Shown here piece after piece: positions 1 to 10,291 of a stretch of 64,000 nt of DNA (the first letter of the stretch is position 1; each line of letters starts with the position of its first letter). Under the pieces are notes generated by a model, which saw only the letters and a program-made list of their open reading frames with translations, was not told the origin of the DNA and made no database searches. The position numbers and the translations under genes are program-made. Origin of the DNA: Monoplex corrugatus (taxonomy: Eukaryota; Mollusca; Gastropoda; Littorinimorpha; Ranellidae); assembly GCA_030674185.1 (NCBI GenBank), contig CM060312.1:3490975-3554974 (forward strand), in the 5' to 3' direction.

Positions 1-1075
1 ATCAAAGGAATTGTGGGAACCTTTCTTTTGTCATGCAAAACAAAAATGATCGCACACGTCAATCAAGAATGGGAGGCTAAAATATGAGTAGTGAGCGATC
101 TGTAGCTCGCAGATTGTTAAAGTGTAACCGTCATGTTGAAAACTATCTCAACAACACACCGATAAAAAATTTAAGTGACGTTTTGATCAAATTCTGTTGT
201 GGATTAAGTGATCTCAGAATAAACAGGGAGATCATAATCGTATGCGGAGAAACTGGCGTCATGTGACTCAAACCATATTCCAACATACATGAGAACAAGA
301 TTGTGTCTTGGATAAATGATGTAGAGCAGTTGTTCCGCCTGTATCGAAAAATAGAGGGAAGCAACAAAGACAGTGGCACCTACAGAGGTATCTCCCTTCT
401 CAGTCAAACTGGCAAGATCTTTGCCAAGAATATGAATGGCACACAACAACAAAAGTGGGTCCAGTGCTGAGTAAGGCCTGGTTTAGCATCAGAAAGTGAA
501 AACGTTGTCATTGTCCTCCAAACATTTTGCAAGACAGCATGCGAGTACTAAAAGCGGTTCTATCTTGTCTTTGTTGACTAAGAGAAAGCGTTTGACAAGG
601 TCAACAGGAACAAACTGTGGGAGGTACTGAAACTGCACAGTGCAAAGGGGCAACTTCTCGCCAACATCAGTGTGATGTACAGCAACATCCAATATACAAA
701 ACGTTCTGATGTGTGACAGGGTTATGTACTGTCACAGTTACTGTTCAACGTATACATGGACAAAATCATCACAGACACCAAATTGGACTCAGAGGCCCCA
801 AACGAATTGGTATTCATGACGACCAAATCCCTTTAAACGAAAAGATGGGATTATATGTCTCCAGTCAAATCAGCAAAAACAAACCAGATCAGGTCAGAAA
901 CAATGACATCAGACAGACAGTTGGTGCCTCACGTATTAACCAGTACACAATGCAAGAGATATCCACAAGCAACACCAACTAGTCACAAATGTCTGTATTG
1001 TCCATTGCGTGCAGATGTGTTTGAAAACGAACACGACTTTCTGATTAAATGCACGGTACATAACAGGATCTAAAT
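1..1075 (+). pseudogene. Decayed non-LTR retrotransposon RT fragment
   Basis: Conceptual translation with frame changes gives reverse transcriptase landmarks in the right order. Near 373-450 there is TYRGISLLSQTGKIFAK (RT block 2), near 571-660 a VFVD-x-EKAFDKVN-like stretch (block A, one in-frame stop), and near 719-770 GYVLSQLLFNVYMDKI (block B). At 985-1070 there is a C-terminal Cys/His motif (CLYCP, then HDFLIKC) of the kind that closes many LINE ORF2 proteins. The family cannot be fixed by eye. The first 50 bases match a second fragment near 17565, so this is a dispersed family. Stops and frameshifts make it non-functional. Confidence 0.6.
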
Positions 1076-1317
1076 GCCTTTCATAGTTTCCCTCAGTAGA
1101 TGCAGACTTAGAGCTAAAGGTTTCTCTGATGCCAACCTTACAAGAAAAGACATAATGTATAGTCATTATTCACTGTGTCTTGGCGAAGAACTTATTTCAT
1201 GAGAATACACTTATAAGGTTTTAGTAAATATTCATGACACCTGTTCACGACAAATCCTTTTGCTCATGTTTAAAATGCATTGTGCAAATGACAGATGAAG
1301 TGATATATAAAAACAGT
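1076..1317. other. Intergenic, nothing recognised
   Basis: AT-rich spacer between two LINE remnants. No open frame, RNA gene or repeat seen by eye. Confidence 0.5.
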
Positions 1318-3330
1318 AACGTACATGTTCAAAACAAATCAGTGCTCTAGAAGACGTCAGTGACAGTGAGGAACAATGGACAAAGTTGAGAAACTCGATA
1401 AATGAAGCTTGTGAAGAAATCCCTGAGGCAGATAGAAAAGCAAAAAAGAACTGGATGACATAAGAAATTCTAGGATTGATGGAAGAACGGAGGAAAGCAA
1501 GGAGAAAGGAGGAGATATACAGAAAGATAACGAAATCAGGAATAGGTGCAAATGAAGCTAAGGAAGCTTGGCTTAAAACAAAATGCGAAGAAATAGAAGA
1601 CCAACACAAAACAGATCCTCAGGGTATGTACAGAAGAACTGAAGAAATGTTCCACAGGAAAAAGACATGCACATCAACTGGTTGCTTAAAATCGAAAGAT
1701 GGTAGGCTTATCATGGAAAAAAGACAAGATGTTAGATAGATGGGGAGAGTTCATTAAAGACCTTTTTGAAGATGACAGAAACGAAGAACACATTATAAAA
1801 AAGAACTTTGAAGGACCACCCATAATGAAAAATAAAGTTAGAGCAGCACTGAAAAAGATGAAACCAGTAAAAGCTCCAGGACCAGATAATATTACTACAG
1901 AGATGATTGAAGCCCTGGAGGAATTTGGTATTGAAAAAATAACAGTCCTCCTAAATGGGATTTATGACACTGGAAAAATCCCCAAGGATCTGTCAAAATG
2001 AAATTTCATTGCACTTCCAAAGAAAACATGGGCTATGGAACAGGAACTCCATCGCTAAATCAATTTGATGAGTCATGTAACAAAAATCCTATTAAGAACA
2101 ATCATGATAAGGACAAGGAATAGAATCAAAAGAGAAATAGCAGAACAGTGTGGATTTGTGGAAGGGAGAGGAACTATTAATGCCATATACATCCTAAGAA
2201 CTATCATAGAGAGGTCAATCGAGATGAATAACGATTTATATTTATGCTTTGTTGTTTATACCAAGGCTTTAGATCGGGTAAGACATGAAGAATTGATCAA
2301 CTAACTAGAAAGACTCAGTAGTGATGGAACAGGTCTACAAATAATCAAAAATATGTAATGGGAACAAACAGTTGCAATGAGAATAGAAAACGATATAAGC
2401 TTTTTCAAAATACCAAAAAAGGAGTCAGACAAGGTATTTTGTCACCAGATCTGTTTTCACTTCACAACGAAAACATCATGAGAAACCTAGAAGAATACCC
2501 TGGATTAAAGGTTGGAGAAAAAATGATAAACAACATTCGATGCGCAGATGACACCGTGCTAATTGCAGAAAATGAAAGGGACATACAAAACCTTGTGAAT
2601 ATACTAGAAGTAGAAAGCAGAGGTAAGGGGTTGGAACTAAACAGCAAGAAGGCTGAAGTCATGGTGATCAGTAAAAAACATGAAATCCCGTCATGCAAAA
2701 TAACAGCAAACGGCACAACCTTCAGACAGGTTGATAAGTTTAAATATCTGGGAACGATCATTTCACCAGACGGCAGATGCACATCACAAATATCCAGCAT
2801 AATCGGCCAAGCCAAAACAGAAATCAAGAAGATGAAAAGCATTCTTACCAACAAATGCCTATCAATTAACATCAGGAAGAGAGTTCTTGAATGTTATACA
2901 GAAGCGATAATGTTATATGGCTGTGAGCCATGGACAGTCAGCAAGCAAAGCCGGAACAAAATTGAGGCAGCCAAGATGTGGTTTCAAGAACAATGTTGAG
3001 AGTTCCATGGACGGCAAAGAAAAAAACGAGAGAGTCTTGACGGAGGCAGACACAAAAACATCATTGATAAGGAAGATTAGGAAAAGACAGGCAACATTTA
3101 TACGCCATTTTATGAGGAATGGGGAATTGGAGCCCCTGGTGACAAAATAAACCTGGAGGGAAAGAGAACACCAGGTAGACCCAGGGAAAAACATATTGGA
3201 CGGACTTGCAGAGTGGCTGAAGACAGACAGGATGGACGATATGCTCGTGGCAACAAGGGATATAAACATATGGAGGGCCATGATCGCCAACGCCATGTGG
3301 CCAGGTTCTTGACAATGATGTGCAAACTTC
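1318..3330 (+). pseudogene. CFDP2-like (RTE-type) LINE, copy 1, degraded
   Basis: This is the 3' two thirds of an endonuclease/reverse transcriptase LINE of the type often annotated 'craniofacial development protein 2-like'. Visible are the linker rich in charged residues (1476-1739), KAPGPDNITTEMI (RT block 1, about 1875), an FVEGRGTINAI-like block 2a (about 2155), GVRQGILSPDLFS (block B, about 2420), and the catalytic box as RCADDTVLIAE (about 2536) instead of the RYADD seen in the copy at 15-16 kb. Downstream come LYGCEPWTV and the C-terminal part (to about 3320). Several stops and frameshifts (near 1465, 2000, 2305, 2998 and 3150) kill it. The endonuclease domain is missing, so it is 5' truncated. 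Confidence 0.8.
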
Positions 3331-3435
3331 CAACGTTGCCCCTCCCTATTAGAAACTTGGTCAGTTGGAACATCTCGTTGAGGAAAAATAAATGAGTCAA
3401 ACTTGTAACGTTTACAGTCATCAACCAATCTATCA

Positions 3436-4872
3436 ACATGATTATCATCCTTTGCTGCTATCTACGCGAATATCATCCCGTGCTGCTATCTACATGAATA
3501 TCATCCATTGCTGCTATCTACACGAATATCATCCCGTGCTGCTATCTACATGAATATTATCCTTTGCTGCTATCTACATGATAATCATCCTTTGCTGCTA
3601 TCTACATGATTATCATCCTTTGCTGCTATCTACATGATTATCATCCCGTGCTGCTATCTACACAAATATCATCCCATGCTGCTATCTACATGATTATCAA
3701 CCTTTGCTGCTATCTACACGAATATCATGCCGTGCTGCTATCTACACAAATATCATCCCATGCTGCATCTACAGAATATCATCCCATGCTGCTATCTAAC
3801 ATGTTTATCACCTTTGTGCTATCTACACAATATCATCCATGCTGCTATCTGCACAAATATCATCCCATGCTGCATTCTACACGAATATCACCCGTGTGCT
3901 ATCTACACAAATATCATCCCATGCTGCTATCTACATGATTGTCATCCATTGCTGCTATCAACATGATTATCATCCTTTGCTGCTATTACACGAATATCAT
4001 CCCTTGCTGCTATCTACACGAATATCATCCTTTGCTGCTATCACATGATTATCATCCTTTGCTGCTATCTACACGAATATCATCCTTTGCTGCTATCTAC
4101 ATGATTATCATCCTTTGCTGCTATCTACATGATATCATCCTTTGCTGCTATCTACATAAATATCATCCTTTGCTGCTATCTACACGAATATTTTATTCAT
4201 CCTTTGCTGCTATCTACACAAATATCATCCTTTGCTGCTATCTACATGATTATCATCCTTTGCTGCTATCTACACGAATATCATCCCATGCTGCTATCAA
4301 CATGATTATCATCCCTTTGCTGCTATCTACATGAATTATCATCCTTGCTGCTATCAACATGATTATCATCCTTTGCTGCTATCTACATGATTATCATCCC
4401 ATGCTGATCAACATGATTATCATCCCATGCTGCTATCAACATGATTATCATCCCATGCTGCTTCAACATGATTATCATCCCATGCTGCTATCAACATGAT
4501 TATCATCCCATGCTGCTGTCAACATGATTATCATCCCATGCTGCTATCAACATGATTATCATCCCATGCTGCTATCAACATGATTATCATCCCATGCTGC
4601 TATCTACATGATTATCATCCATGCTGCTATCTACAGATATCATCCTTTGCTGCTATCTACATGATTATCATCCTTTGCTGCTATCTACATGATTATCATC
4701 CTTTGCTGCTATCTACATGATTATCATCCTTTGCTGCTATCTACATATTATCATCCATTGCTGCTATCTACACAAATATCATTCCATGCTGCTATCTACA
4801 AATATCATCTGCTGCTATCTACATGATTATCAATCTTTGCTGCTATCTACATGATTATCAGCCTTTGCTGCT
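3436..4872. repeat. 28-bp satellite/minisatellite, array 1a
   Basis: About 50 tandem units of 28 bp, each with the core TTTGCTGCTATCTACA followed by TGATTATCATC or CGAATATCATC variants. Variants (ATCCTTTG, ATCCCATG, ATCCCGTG; CTACACAA, CAACATGA) are interspersed, and some units carry 1-2 base deletions (for example near 3770, 4130, 4405). As 28 is not a multiple of 3, open frames through it are artefacts. The same unit recurs at 5458-5770 and 26826-27120. Confidence 0.95.
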
Positions 4873-5457
4873 CACCTGTCTCACCTGTCGGCGTCACCGG
4901 GAACAGTGTTGGCCGCTGCACATGATGTCCTCACAAGTTGCCTCCAGCACTCTCGATCTTGGCTAAGTCTGACCACCTCCTGGAGTTTCTTGCCACTGAT
5001 GTTTGTGATGTTTCTAGCAAGTGATGCAGGTGGCCGTCCTCTGTTTCTCTTTCCTTCCACTTTACCTTGGAGGACAGTGGACATCAAGTCTGTTCTCTCA
5101 TTACGGATTGCGTGTCCAACATATTTCAGTTTCCTCCATTGTATGAGTACTAGGAGCTTGCGTGTAGTACCCAACTCATTCAGTATGCTTTCATTTGAGC
5201 GCCTATCCGTCCATTTGACCCTCAGCAGTCTTCGGTAAAACCACAGCTCTGCTGCTTCCACTCGTCTTTCATCCTCTTTCTTCATTGTCCATGCCTCGCA
5301 GCCGTATAACATCACTGGCCAGACAAGACATTTTAAGAGTTTTATCTTAAGGTCTGCTGTTATGCTGTGGTCTTTCCAAATATTGTTCAATTGAACCATA
5401 CTGTTCTTGGCCATTCCAATTCTCATCTTTATGTCTTTTGAGCATGTTCCATCGTGT
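4873..5457 (-). mobile_element. RTE-type LINE 3' fragment inside the satellite
   Basis: The minus strand is open for 181 codons (5426 to 4881) and encodes the C-terminal part of a LINE ORF2: LYGCEAWTMKKEDERRVEAA, FYRRLLRVKW, and a GRPP-containing basic tail. It is related to, but clearly diverged from, the CFDP2-like family in this window. The RT catalytic core is absent (5' truncated). It sits between two stretches of the same 28-bp satellite. Both flanks read CCTTTGCTGCT, which fits a target-site duplication but could simply be the repeat unit. Confidence 0.8.
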
Positions 5458-5770
5458 GTCCTTTGCTGCTATCTACACGAATATCATCCCATGCTGCTAT
5501 CAACATGATTATCATCCTTTGCTGCTATCTACACGAATATCATCCTTTGCTGCTATCAACATGATTATCATCCTTTGCTGCTATCTACACGAATATCATT
5601 CCATGCTGCTATCAACATGATTATCATCCTTTGCTGCTATCTACACAAATATCATCCTTTGCTGCTATCTACATGAATATCATCCCATGCTGCTATCTAC
5701 ACAAATATCATCCCATGCTGCTATCTACACAAATATCATCCCATGCTGCTATCCACACAAACATCATTCC
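5458..5770. repeat. 28-bp satellite, array 1b
   Basis: Continuation of the same 28-bp array after the LINE insertion, about 11 units. It ends where the duplicated GPCR upstream region begins (ACATCATTCCATGGCAAACC). Confidence 0.93.
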
Positions 5771-6643
5771 ATGGCAAACCACAAAAAGTCAAATTATCCT
5801 ACAAGACTAGGTTTGAAGGCACAGAAAGATGATCGTGTTCAGCTCCTTGTTTACAAGCTTTAGTGGTTCCCAATCCATGCACGGGTAGAAAAGAAACCCT
5901 TAACTCGCTGTTACAATATTTTGTCTCTGAAACCACCCCTGCCTATCTGTAATGGCTATCAAATACTGAACCAGTCTCAGTATGCCTGAACTGCTTGTTG
6001 CAGAACATCACAGACATAGAGGGACCTGTTTGCTGCTACGTCCCATGATTTCACTCAAAGACCTCATTGGTTATGAAAGTATTTGAAAAAGAAGAACACT
6101 TAGTATAGTGTAATGTAGTGTTGCAAAACAGTAGCATTGTAGCAGCAGCATAGCAGTGATAATAGTAAAGATGCTGGTGCTTTAGATTTCTGTTCAACTT
6201 TTACTGGTATTTCATTCTAGGTATGATGTCTGTATACTCATCAACCGCCTAATTTTATTTATAGATATGTGACTTTGATCAGCTATTTTGTTTGTGTATA
6301 TACAGATTACTAACAATATCAGAGGTATTGGTTACGTGTTGTTGTTCATATCTGTGCTATTAGCTACATATTACTGACTTCACCCGCAACAGGGTTAGAA
6401 AAAAGGGAAAACACCTAACAACAACAACAACAACAACCACAAAACATTAACAGTAACACAACTGGTGTTTGCAACACTTGCAACACTCACAATTTAAAAT
6501 CATGGCTAGACTGGTGATTAATGCTTGAAGCGGGTTTTACACCAGAAGTTATAGTGATTTGTAAATTTGTCAAAACTCGCTTTTGTTTTTGTGTTTAGTG
6601 CTACATTGTGCAGAGGCTTTCATTGTAAGGCCACTTAAGTGCC
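5771..6643 (+). other. GPCR upstream region, duplicated block A
   Basis: Non-coding. It aligns along its whole length with 27118-28001 upstream of the second GPCR, including a (CAA)n stretch near 6417-6440 and the sequence around the start codon. It holds no other gene. A polypyrimidine-plus-AG stretch at 6579-6599 is listed separately. Confidence 0.8.
6579..6599 (+). promoter_or_regulatory. Possible 3' splice site upstream of GPCR 1
   Basis: A T-rich tract ending in TTAG, 45 bases before the start codon, is conserved at 27938-27957 in the paralog. It resembles an intron acceptor for a 5'-UTR exon. Weak evidence: no donor can be assigned by eye. Confidence 0.25.
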
Positions 6644-7756
6644 ATGGAAGCACTTTCAACTGCCAGCATGCTTAATGCTACTTTAACTATGAAACTCAAT
6701 TACTCTCATGACCATCTACGTGAAACTCCAGAAGGATGCATCGTTCTGAATTTATCAGCAGAATTCGATCCTTCGGATAATCCTCACAACTTATTCAGCA
6801 AACTGGTGACAAACATGTGGCAGAGACTCGTAAGTGGCGTAATCCTGCCTTTACTTTTTCTCATCAGCGTTCCTTGTAACATCATCAATACTGTGATTTT
6901 CTTCAAACATGGCATCAAAGAACGTATCAACCTGTGTCTGTTTTTCCTGTCACTGGCAGATTTGGTTCACATGGTGCAGGCTTACTGTCATGCTGCAGAC
7001 CAGACCTACCGTCTCTTGACCCAGAAACCCTCCCAAGGAGAATTATCAAAATTCATGTTTAACAACCATCTTCTCGGTTTATTTGGATTTAGCTGGGTTT
7101 CAGTCTGGATAACCACCATCATTGCGTGTGAGCGGTGTTTCTGTGTGGTGAATCCACTGCTTTCTCAGACAGTGCTGAAGACAAGGACCATGTGGGTCAT
7201 CATCTTGTTGCCCTCCACTGTCCTTTTCGGAGGATCCTTTGTGATAAATACCAAGTGGAACATTGTGTGTACATTCCATCCTATGGCCAACTTGACTCAG
7301 CAGAATGTACCATACCCCAGTAAGTTTTTCCTAGACAACAAAGACCTGATTAACACGTTAGACAGTGTGGTATATGGTTTAATCGTTCCACAGGTTTGCA
7401 TTATCACAGTCACAGTCGCTACAATCATCACTGTCATCAAACTCAAGACACTGGCTGAATGGAGAAAACAGTCATCGTCATCTGGTGCCATAATATCAAA
7501 CCGTGACGTAGCCGTGACGAGGATGCTTGTGGGAACGTCTGTCCTCTACATCGTCTGCTTTATCCCACGCACTGGTACACGCATTGCCACGCTCTTTGTC
7601 AATGGTCTCAGTTTTGGAGGACGCTACAACAACATGTACAACGTGATGATGACACTGCCACAATGTTTGGCTATGTCAACTCCTCCTTCAACTTCCCCAT
7701 ATATTATGTATTTGGCTCTAAATTCCGGACCACTCTCAAAGCAATGTTTCGTATGA
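6644..7756 (+). CDS. Rhodopsin-family GPCR, copy 1 (frameshifted at TM7)
   Basis: Seven-transmembrane receptor predicted for the plasma membrane; ligand unknown. The start is chosen at the ATG in good context (GCCATGG), conserved in the paralog. The N-terminus has NAT, NYS and NLS glycosylation sites. TM1 is about 65-87 (CNIIN, the class A Asn), TM2 96-117 (LSLADL), TM3 145-168 ending in ERC (DRY variant), TM4 183-203, TM5 240-266 and TM6 293-316 with CFIPR (Trp of the usual CWxP absent). The Cys usual at the top of TM3 is not at its normal place; C115 and C209 could form the loop bridge. After about residue 333 one base is missing (7645-7665) compared with copy 2. The open frame then leaves TM7 and ends at 7756, whereas the other frame holds NSSFNFPIYY (NPxxY-like) and a tail to a TGA at 7834. 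No intron is visible. The family is common in mollusc chemosensory/neuropeptide-type expansions, but the exact subfamily is unknown. Confidence 0.85.
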   Translation: MEALSTASMLNATLTMKLNYSHDHLRETPEGCIVLNLSAEFDPSDNPHNLFSKLVTNMWQRLVSGVILPLLFLISVPCNIINTVIFFKHGIKERINLCLFFLSLADLVHMVQAYCHAADQTYRLLTQKPSQGELSKFMFNNHLLGLFGFSWVSVWITTIIACERCFCVVNPLLSQTVLKTRTMWVIILLPSTVLFGGSFVINTKWNIVCTFHPMANLTQQNVPYPSKFFLDNKDLINTLDSVVYGLIVPQVCIITVTVATIITVIKLKTLAEWRKQSSSSGAIISNRDVAVTRMLVGTSVLYIVCFIPRTGTRIATLFVNGLSFGGRYNNMYNVMMTLPQCLAMSTPPSTSPYIMYLALNSGPLSKQCFV

Positions 7757-8080
7757 AAACTGTAGTGGCTATGAAGACTGCAGGTAGTGGCACATCAGAC
7801 ATATTAGGAACTGTATCCCACGCTGGTTTTACCTGATTCCTTGAAATGCACCATTTAGTGTCAGACCAATAGTTTTAATACTGTTGATATCCTTCGTATA
7901 TATTTTGACATTCCAGTCCTAAATACAGAATTGTTACATAGACCATTTTCCTGTCCTGGTTGGTCTGTTTAGAACTTTTTGACAATTTTCAAAACCAGGC
8001 CGTACTTAATAATGAAGACAATTGCTATAGCTCTGACTCTAGTTACCTAGGCTACTGGACAATTCACAGATAAGCACATT
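7757..8080. other. GPCR 1 3' region, duplicated
   Basis: Contains the out-of-frame TM7/C-tail continuation to 7836, then non-coding sequence that matches 29076-29446. Homology stops near 8080, where copy 1 goes into an (AC)n tract. Confidence 0.75.
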
Positions 8081-8083
8081 GAG

Positions 8084-8112
8084 ATCCACACACAAAAACA
8101 CACACATAAACA

Positions 8113-8177
<65 letters not shown>

Positions 8178-8212
8178 ACACACACACACACACACTTACA
8201 AACACACACACA
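8084..8212. repeat. (AC)n microsatellite
   Basis: Dinucleotide AC tract with a few T and A interruptions. It joins duplicated block A directly to block B, whereas 4.8 kb separates them in the second copy. Confidence 0.98.
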
Positions 8213-9726
8213 CGTTTTGTTTGCTGCTCTGCAAAGGTATATCATTTTACAAGTGGTTATTTTTTTCAGGGCTTTTGTTAGTGTCTATGTCTGGCACTGG
8301 TACGTCAAGACTGGCAAAACGACGAGGCTCTACAGCAGCCATAACTGGTTCATGCTCCTTGATGTCTTCGTCAGCCTGCCCCTGTGGTCAAGAGGACCAG
8401 ACAGCAGAACACATAGTGCACAATGTCGCCTCTATCCATTGGAGTGACAAGAATTATGGCTGATTACAATTCTGCTCGTTACCAAGCTCCAAAGTAGACG
8501 GTAGTTAATGGCAAAAAGATGGCCACATACACCATGAAAGGTGGCCTGACCGTGTGGACAGAACGAAGAAAGAAAGAAAGAAAGAAAGAAAGAAGAAAGA
8601 AGAAGAAGACAAAAAAGACAAAGAAAAAAAAGAAGAAGAAGAAAACAAAAAGACAAAGAAAAGAAGAAGAAGAAAAGAAGACCATAGTTTGATCCCCTAC
8701 AGGTATATACGTGATAAAAAGGTGATCAACGCAAAACAACACAAGATATCTTTCACTCTTCTCCAATGGACTTTTTCTGAATCAAGATCACAGAGACAAG
8801 TAAACAAAGTGACAATGTAAAGAATAGGAAACATTTGAGCACAGAATGTAAGTGGCAACACGAGGGAAGTGTGATATGCGGTACGTACGTTTTGGAACTG
8901 GTGGATTGATGATGACAATCCTGATAGCTGTAACATAGGACGACTGGGGTGATTGTTAAGTGGGGTCACTTGTAGAATCACATTCTACAATATGCAATGT
9001 GGGCAGATTTGATGGTGAGAAATGTGGTTTGTGAATATGAAACCAACACAATATGTTACATGAAGATGCGATACCTCGCCCAGATGGTCTGTACTAGTCG
9101 ACTGACCTAAAGTAGTTATAAAGCTGGTTCTTATGTAGGCCCAGGATACTATAAAGCCATTCATACTGGTTCTTGTGGGGCATAACATACTCGTGATAGG
9201 AAGCATCGATGATTGTTTCACGCTTACAATCTCTGTGTGTAATATCGACAGTTAAAGATACAACACTGGTTCTGATTCTTCCTACACTACATGTAAGCTG
9301 GGAGTTATCTTCCACGCTTGTTTACTTCCATTGACGTTTGGTTGACGTTTTGATGCTTTGAGAACAACTTTTAGCCTATTTGTAAACATCATATGGCAAG
9401 AAATTGTGGTATCATGCGTGAGGAGATCATGTGAGGACTTCACTTTGATGACAGCTGTTGTGGCAATGGTGGAAATGAAGTTTGTCAGGAAGAAAGTGAT
9501 ACAGAAGAGGACGAAATAGAGATGGTTGTGCCTTCAACAAATGCTAGTAATGGTCATCATAAATGTGTTCATTATGAAAAAAGAAATACGCAAAAGACAA
9601 ATAACCACTTAGAAACGCAAATACTTCAACATACAGATCTGTTTTGACAGATTCAACTTTCCCAATCATTTTACCATAAGTATGTAAAATTTGTTGTAAT
9701 TGTACCAATAATGAGAGATGCTATTT
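8213..9726. other. Duplicated block B with LINE C-terminus relic
   Basis: Matches 34277-36089 in the same orientation up to the point where a LINE fragment begins. Around 8375-8440 one frame reads SSACPCGQEDQTAEHIVHN, like the Cys/His finger at the end of LINE ORF2 proteins, so the block includes an old LINE tail. At 8563-8690 there is a purine-rich GAA/AAG stretch that is far longer in the paralog (34621-35075). The rest (8691-9726) shows no gene. Confidence 0.75.
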
Positions 9727-9734
9727 AACCAATG

Positions 9735-10038
9735 CTATTTATGCTATTTGAATTTCACCAGATACTGCTGGAATGCTGCAACAACGTTTATAACCAAGAC
9801 CCAATAGACAAATGGACTAGAGGATGCCTGCTTCGTTTCCCCAAGAAAGGTGACCTAGGCATCACAAAGAACTACCGTGGAATCACATTAAATGTAATTT
9901 CTACAAAGATCTACAACCCTATGCTCATAAATAGGATAAGGCCGGAAATGGATCCAGTTCTGAGGAAAAACCAAAACGGGTTTCGCCAAAACAGGTCGAC
10001 ATCTGGACAAATACTCACCATCTGACGCATATTGAAAG
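9735..10038 (+). pseudogene. RTE-type LINE reverse transcriptase fragment
   Basis: One frame reads KKGDLGITKNYRGITLNVIS and then NGFRQNRSTSGQILTI, i.e. RT blocks 1-2 and the start of 2a of an RTE-type element different from the CFDP2-like family. It begins right where duplicated block B ends (9726) and is cut off at about 10030, where a CFDP2-like fragment follows. No catalytic residues remain. Confidence 0.65.
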
Positions 10039-10291
10039 GCAACAGTGACCACAATCCGGTAGTGGGAAGGTTTAGGCTGAAATTGAGGAAAAGGAAACAG
10101 ACCAAAAGCAACATCAAACTAAACCTTGGACTCTTAAAATCAGATGAAATGATACGTCAAAAATTTAATGTACATGTTCAAAACAAATTCAGTGCTCTGG
10201 AAGACGTTTGTGACAGTGAGGAACAATAGACAAAGTTGAGAAGTTCTATAAATGAAGCTTGTGAAGAAATCCCTAAGGCAAATAGAAAAGC
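10039..10291 (+). mobile_element. CFDP2-like LINE copy 2, 5' part (split)
   Basis: Encodes the end of the endonuclease domain (SDHNPVVGRFRLKLRKRK-like) and the following linker, like 14910-15165 in copy 3. The reading stops at the bases ATAGAAAAGC and resumes at 13794, because an L2-type LINE has inserted here. AAAAGC is present on both sides (10286-10291 and 13794-13799). Confidence 0.8.
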
